A DNA stretch of 64,000 nt, from the NCBI RefSeq assembly GCF_020614375.1, contig NZ_CP085329.1, positions 248,001 through 312,000 of the forward strand, read 5' to 3'. The notes beneath the pieces are model-generated. The model was given only the letters and a program-made list of their open reading frames with translations. It did no database searches and was not told the DNA's origin. The stretch comes from Haladaptatus salinisoli. GTDB lineage: Archaea; Halobacteriota; Halobacteria; Halobacteriales; Haladaptataceae. The position numbers were made by a program, and so were the translations under genes. Below are positions 44,118 through 51,757 of the stretch, piece after piece (the stretch's first letter is position 1; each line of letters opens with the position of its first letter).

Positions 44118-44861
44118 ATGAATAGGGGAGGGCAACTGTTTGATCAATCCGAATTGCAAGACGCGATAGACACGGGAGAGCTGATCGCGTGGAAGAAAAA
44201 GAGATATCTCGAGTTCAGGAAAACGATGCGGGATACTCGTTATCCATGTCATTTCGCAGTGAACGCTGAACGTAACGATTCCGCTCGTTACCTCTTCGCC
44301 GGGGACGCTCGTGATCGTGATGCTCTCTTTAAAGTGAGAGAGGGATTACGACGATATCTCGAACGGTATCAGTCAATAGCCAAACGAACGACCTTAGTGA
44401 TATTTTTCAAGCCTGGGGACAGGGATCAAAGCGAACAGGAATATCGTGATCAGTTCTGGGAAGTTATAGAATTCCTGAACAAACGAGATCCGGAACCGTG
44501 GCCTAGCGACATCCCTGAGGATCCAAACGATCCAGAGTGGGAATTCTGCTTCGCTGGAGAACCGATGTTCATCGTTGGCCGCGCTCCGTTTTATACGGAG
44601 CGCAAGAGTAGGTATACGCCATACGGACTAGAAATAACGATTCAGCCGCGTAGAACGCTTGATGATATCAGTGGAGATACGATGGAAGGTCGGCATGCCC
44701 GTTCGGTCATCAGAGATCGGTTGAAGGACTATGATGATATCACTCCGCATCCTGACATTGGAGATTACGGCGACCCCAACACTCGGGAATGGAAACAATA
44801 TCTACTTCCAACATCGAACGAGGAGAGTTTGAACGAATTTCCCTTCGAAATAGAGACATAG
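44118..44861 (+). CDS. YqcI/YcgG family protein
   Basis: The 247-aa soluble protein matches the YqcI/YcgG family: RYPCHFAVNAERNDSARYLF, TTLVIFFKPGDRDQSEQEYR, DPNDPEWEFCFAGEPMFIVG, YTPYGLEITIQPRRTLDDI and YGDPNTREWKQYLLP. The biochemical role of the family is unknown; conserved Cys and acidic residues (EFCFAGEP) could be catalytic. It starts 26 bp after the APS kinase fusion on the same strand, so it is probably the last gene of the sulfation operon. This is an unusual partner for such genes. Confidence 0.85.
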   Translation: MNRGGQLFDQSELQDAIDTGELIAWKKKRYLEFRKTMRDTRYPCHFAVNAERNDSARYLFAGDARDRDALFKVREGLRRYLERYQSIAKRTTLVIFFKPGDRDQSEQEYRDQFWEVIEFLNKRDPEPWPSDIPEDPNDPEWEFCFAGEPMFIVGRAPFYTERKSRYTPYGLEITIQPRRTLDDISGDTMEGRHARSVIRDRLKDYDDITPHPDIGDYGDPNTREWKQYLLPTSNEESLNEFPFEIET

Positions 44862-45038
44862 TAATTGTAGGGATACTTGATTAGTTGATCAAGCTAGACG
44901 GTTTCATCGACACAGCACGTGATCTAGACGTGCGTCCCGAATCGTCCCCCTCTGATTACGGTCAATCGACGTGCCGTCGTCTGTTTGCAATAGAGCAGAA
45001 CAATGGAGCTATGCTCTCTTGCTTCACTATTCCTACCA

Positions 45039-45722
45039 ATGGCGGACTACGTCGACTTAACTCACGAGTTTCGAGACGGGATGCCGGGGTTCAGGCTCCA
45101 GAACGAAGACGGAAGCTATACTGAGTTCACCGCAGAGATCCAGCCGTTTCTCACACACGAGCAAACCCGTCCGAAGTACGATGGCCGGGCTTCATTTGAG
45201 ATCACCGAGATGCGCTTTCAGACCTCGATCGGGACGTATCTCGATGCTCCCAGCCACCGTTTTCCCGAGGCACGCGACATCTCCGAACTCGATTTGACCG
45301 ATCTTATCGCCGATGGTGTCGTTGTTGATGTCCGCGACCGGGACCCGTACGAACCGGTCGACGAAGCAGTGCTCCCGCGCGATGTTGACCTCTCCGGAAA
45401 GGCTGTGCTGTTCGAGTTCGGTTGGGACTCCCATTGGGGCACCGATCAGTACCGCGAGTACCCGTACATCTCGGAGTCGGTGATTGCTCGCTTGGTTGCC
45501 GAGGACGTTTCGTTAGTCGGGGTCGATACTATCAACATCGACGATGATCGGAATCCCGACCGCCCCGCACACACGACTCTCCTCAAAGAGGAGATTCCCA
45601 TCGTGGAGAACCTGTGTGGATTGAAGCCTCTCCGTGATCGTCGGTTCCGGTTCTACGCGATTCCTATCAAAGCCGCCGAAACCGTCACAATGCCCGTCCG
45701 AGCATTCGCCGAGATAACGTAG
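45039..45722 (+). CDS. Cyclase (kynurenine formamidase-like) family metal-dependent hydrolase
   Basis: From the ATG at 45039 the protein has 227 residues. It belongs to the cyclase family, with YVDLTHEFRDGMPGF at the N-terminus, TSIGTYLDAPSHRFPEARDI at the metal site and LVGVDTINIDDDRNPDRPAH further on. Canonical members have H-x-G-T-H-x-D-x-P-x-H. Here His residues are partly replaced (TSIGTYLDAPSH), so metal binding may be altered. Relatives hydrolyse N-formylkynurenine or cyclic amides and lactones. An upstream ATG at 45003 would add 12 residues without family likeness. It is single and convergent with the M24 gene. Confidence 0.78.
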   Translation: MADYVDLTHEFRDGMPGFRLQNEDGSYTEFTAEIQPFLTHEQTRPKYDGRASFEITEMRFQTSIGTYLDAPSHRFPEARDISELDLTDLIADGVVVDVRDRDPYEPVDEAVLPRDVDLSGKAVLFEFGWDSHWGTDQYREYPYISESVIARLVAEDVSLVGVDTINIDDDRNPDRPAHTTLLKEEIPIVENLCGLKPLRDRRFRFYAIPIKAAETVTMPVRAFAEIT

Positions 45723-45819
45723 CGGACAAACTCTGATCCGTGCTTCCCTAACGCTTGTTTCGCTACGCGTAGTGCATTATCAATGAAGCCGAAGAGAACG
45801 ATTTCCGTTTTAGAGCTGT

Positions 45820-46992
45820 TCAAACAATCAGGTCATCAATGTCTCTGGGATAGTAGGTTAGGGTTTCAGTTCCGTCATCAGTTACGAGAACGGTATCCGA
45901 GTGTCGAAACCCACCGATTTCCGGGACATAAAAGCCAGGTTCGACAGTATACAGCTCACCTGACGAAATCGTCCCCTCGTACTCGCGATCTAAGAAGGGA
46001 CGTTCATGCCCCTCCATTCCGATGTTATGCCCAACATGGTGCTGGGTGTACTGCCGAACGCCTTGTTCCTCGTAGTAGTTCATCACGACCTCTTCGACGG
46101 TACTGTATTCGATTCCAGGTTCGATCGTGTCAATGGCGATTTCCTGTGACTCTCGCATAATTGCAAAATAATCTCGCTGGTCATCCGACGGTTCGCCGAC
46201 GATGAGAGTTCGTTCGAGTTCAGTCGTATAGCCACCCACATTTGGTTTTACGATGGTGACAATGTTATCACCCTCCTGAATCTGCGTTGTTTGATCGACG
46301 CTGTGAGGGCGTGCAGTAACAGAGCCTGTCGTGAAGTTGCATTGGAGTGGACTCGCCCAACTTGTCATCTCGTACCGCTCACCGAGCGTATCCAGCAGTA
46401 CCTTGGTGCCTTCGGCTTCGACTTCAGCACTGATCGTAACAGGTCGTCTTCCTGGCTCGAGCTTCTCTTGCAACAATCGATGGCCATAGTGTGCCCACGT
46501 ACTTGCTTCACGGACGAGTTCGATTTCAGTCTCGGACTTTCGCTCTCGCATTGTCGTCACATAATCTTCGACGCCAACAGAACCCGAAATGAGACTCGAG
46601 AGTGATGGTCCAGTATAGCCATTTCGACTCGGGCTTCCATCGCTATCGACAGCGATTAACGCATCTGTAAGCCCAAGATTATCACACATCTCGACGACCC
46701 GTTCCATCGGATTACCTTGTGGATAATCGAAGTAGACGTGAACATCGTCAATCAAGAAATCGTCACGCTCGGCGTGCTCTTGTTCTAAACGCGGGACGAC
46801 AATCTCGATCTGGTCATCGACCACTCCGACCGCGCACGGTCGCTCGGTCGGGAGATGATACATGCCAGTCACGTACTGGATGTTTAGTGCGTTGAACAAC
46901 ACAACGCCATCGTAGCCATCGCCGTGCGCAGTTGTAAGCAGTGATTCTACTCGTTCTTGGTACTCGTCTTTAGAAATACGGAGTTTATCCAT
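45820..46992 (-). CDS. M24-fold peptidase/creatinase-like hydrolase
   Basis: The 390-aa protein has an N-terminal creatinase domain (about 1-150) and a C-terminal pita-bread domain (160-390) with HHVGHNIGMEGHERP and TVEPGFYVPEIGGFRHSDTV. Classical M24 aminopeptidases carry D, D, H, E, E metal ligands. Here the first region reads IVKPNVGGYTTELERT where metallo-forms have Asp, and the last ligand region reads HSDTVLVT instead of EDTVLVT. The protein may therefore be creatinase-like and metal-free, or bind metal differently. Its start is 137 bp from a divergent sodium:solute symporter, which suggests uptake and hydrolysis of one substrate. Confidence 0.82.
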   Translation of the reverse strand: MDKLRISKDEYQERVESLLTTAHGDGYDGVVLFNALNIQYVTGMYHLPTERPCAVGVVDDQIEIVVPRLEQEHAERDDFLIDDVHVYFDYPQGNPMERVVEMCDNLGLTDALIAVDSDGSPSRNGYTGPSLSSLISGSVGVEDYVTTMRERKSETEIELVREASTWAHYGHRLLQEKLEPGRRPVTISAEVEAEGTKVLLDTLGERYEMTSWASPLQCNFTTGSVTARPHSVDQTTQIQEGDNIVTIVKPNVGGYTTELERTLIVGEPSDDQRDYFAIMRESQEIAIDTIEPGIEYSTVEEVVMNYYEEQGVRQYTQHHVGHNIGMEGHERPFLDREYEGTISSGELYTVEPGFYVPEIGGFRHSDTVLVTDDGTETLTYYPRDIDDLIV

Positions 46993-47129
46993 ACGGAGAG
47001 CAAGATACGAGACACGGTAAACTTATTTTCAACCCCGCGATATGGCATGCTGTGAGCAGAAAAAACATGATCGAACAGAGATGCTACGGAAAACCCAACG
47101 AAGAAGAAATTCCAATGGAGAATTGATTT

Positions 47130-48539
47130 ATGCCTGTTCAACCAGACAGTACACTGCTCTATCCAGTTATAGGATATTTGGTAGTTATGAGCGGAATTGG
47201 CATCTGGGCCTATGAGAAAGCAGATACAGCCGATGATTTTCTTCTTGCGGGGAGAAGTTTAGGATCCGTAATCATTGCCGGGACACTACTGGCGACGTGG
47301 ATGGGTTCGGGCAGTATTACAGGTGGAGGTAATTCAATCGCATACCAATTTGGAATTTGGCCTGCGATTTTGCTTGGAACTGCTGCACTCATCGGGGTCG
47401 GGGTTCTACGCGTGTTAGCGTCACAGATTCGAGGATACGACACGTATACGATCCCAGAGATTTTAGACGATGGAATTGGAAAAGAAGCCAAGGCTATCGG
47501 CCTTGTTGTTATCGCGGTTGCGTACGTTGGTATCGTTTCATACCAGTTCATTGGCTTCGGATTTATTCTGAACGTTACCACGGGGATCTCCGTTGAGACT
47601 GGAACACTCATTGCTGCCGTCATGATTATCGGGCTCGCAATGTTAGGAGGACTGATGTCTGTTGCATACACCGATGCAATCAGTGCATTTTTGATGCTCA
47701 TTGGTCTCTTCATCGGATTACCCTTTGTGCTTGGAAGTGTCGGGGGATGGGACTCCATTACGGCGCAAGTCCCCCAAACGGCAATGGACCCCTTCGGAAC
47801 GTTAACTGCGTTGCAATTCTTTGGTTACTGGGCGCCAGTGCTTCTCTTAATTCTTGCAGACCAGAATATGTACCAACGGATCGTCGCTGGCCGGTCTGAC
47901 GAGGGAACAAATCGAGGGATGATAGGATGGTTCGTTGGTGTTGCTGTTGGCGGCATCGTCATCCCGATAATCGCATTTGCCGCTCGCGTTCGATTTCCAA
48001 ATATTGATCCAGGAATGGCGATGATTTCGATGACGACTGTGATTCCCCGTTGGGTAGGGGGAATACTTCTTGCTGCGGCGTCCGCATTCATCATTACGAC
48101 TGGGAACTCCTATCTTCTCTCTGCAAGTACAAATGTCTCCCAGGATTTATATCGCGGATTCATCAACCCAGAGGCATCGGACAAGCAGGTGTTCTGGCTC
48201 ACACGCATCACCGTTGTCGTACTTGGCGTCTTTGCGTTTATTCTCGGACAGTATTTTCCAACAGTGCTCTCAATTCAAATCCTCGCCTATACCGCATATG
48301 GAGCAACAATCACGCCAGCATTATTTGCGATCTTCCTCATGCGAGACCGATTAACTAAAATCGGTGGTGTCACTGGTATGTCCGTCGGGTTTATCATAAC
48401 GATTTTGTGGGATACGGTTCTTGGACAACCATACGAACTGAATGCTGTGATTGCTTCCGCGCCGATAGCGGCAATTACGATCGTTGTGGTGAGCTGGATG
48501 ACTAATCCGACAACAAAAACAGATCCGATGATTGAATAA
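47130..48539 (+). CDS. Sodium:solute symporter (SSS) family transporter
   Basis: The 469-aa protein has about 13 helices and SSS signatures: DDFLLAGRSLGSVIIAGTLL, ATWMGSGSITGGGNSIAYQF, SYQFIGFGFILNVTTGISVE and ITTGNSYLLSASTNVSQDLY (Na2-site Ser-rich helix). SSS carriers import sugars, amino acids, urea or organic acids with Na+. Its divergence from the M24-fold hydrolase points to a nitrogenous or peptide-like substrate. The nearest SSS branches cannot be decided by eye. The gene is complete. Confidence 0.88.
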   Translation: MPVQPDSTLLYPVIGYLVVMSGIGIWAYEKADTADDFLLAGRSLGSVIIAGTLLATWMGSGSITGGGNSIAYQFGIWPAILLGTAALIGVGVLRVLASQIRGYDTYTIPEILDDGIGKEAKAIGLVVIAVAYVGIVSYQFIGFGFILNVTTGISVETGTLIAAVMIIGLAMLGGLMSVAYTDAISAFLMLIGLFIGLPFVLGSVGGWDSITAQVPQTAMDPFGTLTALQFFGYWAPVLLLILADQNMYQRIVAGRSDEGTNRGMIGWFVGVAVGGIVIPIIAFAARVRFPNIDPGMAMISMTTVIPRWVGGILLAAASAFIITTGNSYLLSASTNVSQDLYRGFINPEASDKQVFWLTRITVVVLGVFAFILGQYFPTVLSIQILAYTAYGATITPALFAIFLMRDRLTKIGGVTGMSVGFIITILWDTVLGQPYELNAVIASAPIAAITIVVVSWMTNPTTKTDPMIE

Positions 48540-48998
48540 GGATTTTCACGAGTCATTCGAAGAATCGCTCCTCGAATTCTAGCGTGGTACGCGGAGTCAA
48601 CAGCGGAAAGTAGAAAACGATTTCAATACAATGTGAGCCATACCCGCACATATGACTTCGTATATATGTATCTCGGATATTTTTCTCGTGAATAATTCGA
48701 CCGTGTAGTGCCAGAATCGAACCGCTGAAAGTGAAAACACGAGCGACAGCATCGAATGAACGATTGTGAGACCGTGTTAAATCGTTAAAATAGAGAATTA
48801 GTATCGATGAGAATGCGAGTAGGAGATATGTTGTAATCGTTCTCACGGAAATTTTGGAGAATATAGAATCACATCTATCAGGATAAAACCCTCCAGTCTA
48901 CCAGTAGAAATTTAATGGATAGTAGCTTACCAGGTATGCGGTCGCACCGGGTTGCTGCTAACCACTTAGCCACCGCATTAGCACCGGGTGGGGGAACG
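48540..48998. other. Intergenic region without a supported gene
   Basis: About 460 bp, AT-rich, no family-like frame. Short leftward frames lack codon bias. The right part probably holds the promoter of the small gene that follows. Confidence 0.5.
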
Positions 48999-49343
48999 AT
49001 GAAGAAGTCTTTAGTTAATCACGTCAAACGACGGTTGGATCGAGCGGCGATACAAGACCCAGAAGACCGAGCGCGCACTTTACTCGGTATTAGATCGGAT
49101 TTGGAACGCTTCCGAAAGAATCCGCACATCGATCAAGATACTCTGACACATTTTGAAGAAGACGTTGAGCAACGACTGGCGAAGATAGATGATCACGTTA
49201 CAGTGATACAACGAAAGACGGAATCCCCATCCTGGATATCGAAAACCGCCCGCCTAGCGATGTCCGTCTGTCCTTGGTTGAAGGGTTCCTCTCAAACCGA
49301 CGAGAAAAAGACGAGGGGCGAGTCCTCCTTTCTCAGCGACTGA
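48999..49343 (+). CDS. Hypothetical soluble protein, mostly helical
   Basis: From ATG 48999 the protein has 114 residues, basic at the start (MKKSLVNHVKRRLDRAAIQD) and rich in charged helices (RTLLGIRSDLERFRKNPHID, THFEEDVEQRLAKIDDHVTV). No domain is recognised and no membrane segment is seen. A longer frame begins at 48915. It may be a genuine small gene or the start of a decayed one, since a membrane-protein remnant follows. Function unknown. Confidence 0.45.
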   Translation: MKKSLVNHVKRRLDRAAIQDPEDRARTLLGIRSDLERFRKNPHIDQDTLTHFEEDVEQRLAKIDDHVTVIQRKTESPSWISKTARLAMSVCPWLKGSSQTDEKKTRGESSFLSD

Positions 49344-49449
49344 ACAGGCGCTATCGGCGACGGGTGAATCGTGGTCGATTGTCCAGCGAATCGCGGGAAG
49401 CCGAACGACGACGCGACGTATGCGATAGGGGACATCATCCGTAGACGTC

Positions 49450-49735
49450 TTTTCGCTCACCGTCCCCGTCCGCACCCTTCGGGACGAAATGGCGACCGTA
49501 CTCCTCGGAACTGCGTTTCCCTCGGTACTCATTGGGCTCGTCTATGGTGTGACTTTTGCAACGTTAGGAGACGGCATATTCTGCTGTTGGGGCGGGCGTC
49601 ACAGGCTCATTTGGAGTGTTATTGCTCTCCATCGGTCTCCAAATCCGCTCGCTCGCCAACCGGACGAAAGATCCGGTGTACACCCTTCTTCGCGGTCCCC
49701 ACTCCATCAGGCGACTAACCGCTAGTCACTCACTA
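49450..49735 (+). pseudogene. Frameshifted fragment of a membrane protein
   Basis: One frame gives VFSLTVPVRTLRDEMATVLL and GTAFPSVLIGLVYGVTFATL. About 130 bases on, another frame continues as AYSAVGAGVTGSFGVLLLSI and GLQIRSLANRTKDPVYTLL. Both parts are hydrophobic and plausibly belong to one two-helix protein split by a small indel near 49575. Family unknown. Confidence 0.4.
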
Positions 49736-50041
49736 CAGCGTCGCACCGTGTTAGAAGAAGCACGTTGAACGCAGGGTAAGGGACAAGTTAGACCATGATG
49801 CTAACCAACGACAGCTAGATCCTCCCCGTTACTTTTCTTTCATTTTCAGGCACCGCATAACAATGCCTGCGGCGGCCAACGGGACAAATGCGAGCGTCGC
49901 ACTGAACGCGGTGCCTTACGGTGGACGCTCGAGCACAGAAAAGCACGTCTGGTCACGTCTGACGCCGTATCCATTGGTAACGTGGGATGCCCCGCTGCTG
50001 CTTCCCACGGTTCCGCTTTCCGAGGGGGACTTCCGGGGCGT

Positions 50042-50145
50042 GAACGGGTTGCTTGTTGGTAGAAGCACCATCGATATACGCCGGGTCTTGCACCGTCGGT
50101 GGCGGCCACTTCGTGGCCCCGGTGGTTCGATTCCACCCCCGTTCG
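50042..50145 (+). tRNA. tRNA-like element, possibly a decayed tRNA or attachment site
   Basis: GAACGGG (50042-50048) pairs fully with CCCGTTC (50138-50144) like an acceptor stem. GGTGG-TTCGATT-CCACC (50121-50137) is a perfect T-arm with a canonical T-loop. GCTT/AAGC could be the D-stem with GG in its loop. Between them the anticodon region is too long and no clean anticodon loop with U33 can be drawn. A stable hairpin (GGCCAC-TTC-GTGGCC) precedes the T-arm. It may be a class II tRNA with an intron, a degenerate tRNA, or an integration scar. Identity unassigned. Confidence 0.3.
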
Positions 50146-50350
50146 TTGAATTGACCGTCGCGAGTGCGTGATGTCGTCCGATGGTATCGACTCGCTGACG
50201 CTCAAGTATCTTCCCCGTGAGTTCCCGACTCCACACAACGGCACCGGATCCGGTCGCAAGCGCGAACGATTGCTCAGCCTCCGACCATCCAGAACCACCT
50301 TGGTTTTCGAGTGAAACCGGCGGCTATCGCGTTATAAAACGAGCTCGTAA

Positions 50351-50629
50351 TTATCGATTTTCAGTCTCGAGCTCAACGACACCGTCGCTCGACACCGTTA
50401 CCCAGTACCCTTCATAGTGAAACGAGACTTCACCGACTGGCCGCGATGTGCCATCTACGTGAGGCGCAAAGAGTGCATCAAGTGCCTCAGGATCGATCAC
50501 ATCGTACAACGGTTTGAGTTCGTATATCGACTGACCATCCGTTTCCGCGATAATAGCGGTAATTTGTTCGGTGAGTAAATCCGACGTCCCTTTACTTACC
50601 GTTCTATCCTCCATCCCGGGTGAATCCAT
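50351..50629 (-). CDS. Single-domain HalOD1 protein
   Basis: From the ATG at 50629 the protein has 92 residues. HalOD1 features are seen in ELKPLYDVIDPEALDALFAP and EVSFHYEGYWVTVSSDGVVE. It is one free output domain with a short N-terminal helix and no sensor. The longer GTG start at 50659 adds ten residues. It resembles the second repeat of the large protein at 1-874. A winged-helix DUF7344 gene lies 175 bp upstream on the same strand, a frequent kind of neighbour in haloarchaea. Regulatory function inferred. Confidence 0.82.
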   Translation of the reverse strand: MDSPGMEDRTVSKGTSDLLTEQITAIIAETDGQSIYELKPLYDVIDPEALDALFAPHVDGTSRPVGEVSFHYEGYWVTVSSDGVVELETENR

Positions 50630-50802
50630 TTTCATCAGTTTCTCCTTAAGAGCAGTCACTTTGCCATAGCAAGGTCCTCTTAAGTGACCGCTCTTGCTGA
50701 TTCGGCTAACTGAAGCAATTAGTAAAAAACTTATGGTACGTTATACCTTTTAATACCGAAATCGATCACCGGGGAAGGAGAATCCGTGTCTCGTCCACGC
50801 GA

Positions 50803-51132
50803 TCACTCTCGTTCGTGTTGCTGACCGACTCGCAACAGTGATTCAAGTCGATCGTTACCGTGATAACGAATGGTCTGACTCCGCTGGTCATACTCGATAA
50901 TGTTGTAATCGGCCAACTTCGGCAGGTGGCGGTGGTGTAGATTCAACCGAAGTTGCGTGCGAGTTGTAGTGATGCTTTGCAGAAGTACGTCAATGAGCGC
51001 CGAGAGCGTGATTGTTGCTCCGTTCAATTTTGAGAGATGGTAAAGGGAATGGCGACGCTGTTGGTTAGCGAGAATCTCGAAAAGTGCGTCAAACGTAGGT
51101 TCTGAGGTCCGTATAGGATCGTTTTTTCTCAT
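50803..51132 (-). CDS. DUF7344 winged-helix protein
   Basis: The 109-aa protein matches the haloarchaeal DUF7344 winged-helix pattern: FDALFEILANQQRRHSLYHL at the N-terminus and RLNLHHRHLPKLADYNIIEY in the recognition region, followed by a short wing. Such proteins are predicted DNA-binding regulators with unknown targets. Start ATG 51132 agrees with the usual short N-terminal tail. It is possibly co-transcribed with the HalOD1 gene. Confidence 0.82.
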   Translation of the reverse strand: MRKNDPIRTSEPTFDALFEILANQQRRHSLYHLSKLNGATITLSALIDVLLQSITTTRTQLRLNLHHRHLPKLADYNIIEYDQRSQTIRYHGNDRLESLLRVGQQHERE

Positions 51133-51757
51133 GTAGTCACCGATTCGGAGAGACGACGGATAGCAGTTCCATCACGTCCAGTTCACGCCAGTCGTCGTAG
51201 TGGAGATCGGTATTCGTCACGCCTTATTTTTTCGGACGTATCGTCTAGATTTTAATCTTTTGGCTATATCGGATCTTGCATAGAAATCCGCCCGATTCGC
51301 CTGCTCCACCCCGAAGAAGGGAAGTAACTTTCCGCCTCAGGGAATAAGAGTAGCCGATGTGCCGGGTCCGACGCTATCAGCTGCACCGATCCGTGGGTTG
51401 GATAACGAAGCGAAGAGATACCAGCCTCAGAAACGATGAGTCGACGGGGTAAACCGGAAGAACGAGACGGAGAGCGGAGATCCGTTCCGATGCGGACGAT
51501 CGACGACACGACGTACGGAAAACCTCCGACGAGTCAGCTTAGGCGTCTACTCACTTGAGGTCGGCGATGGTTCCAACTCGATGCGAGCATCCAAGCGTGA
51601 TGCCGAGGCGATTACTGCAGTGGATTTGTTCGAGTCGATTCCGAGAGGAAGTGACGAGTGAGAAATTTTGAAAGGCTGAGCGCGGATATTTCGTAATGTC
51701 AGTAGTGGTGATTGGCGAAAACAGGCCGGTTGTAATTCCGAAGTAGTGACGGGTTCG
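51133..51757. other. Intergenic region without a supported gene
   Basis: About 625 bp. The leftward frame at 51264-51509 has no recognised family and weak codon bias. The GH92 gene ends at 51758 and may terminate here. No clear hairpin with T-run was found. Confidence 0.45.
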
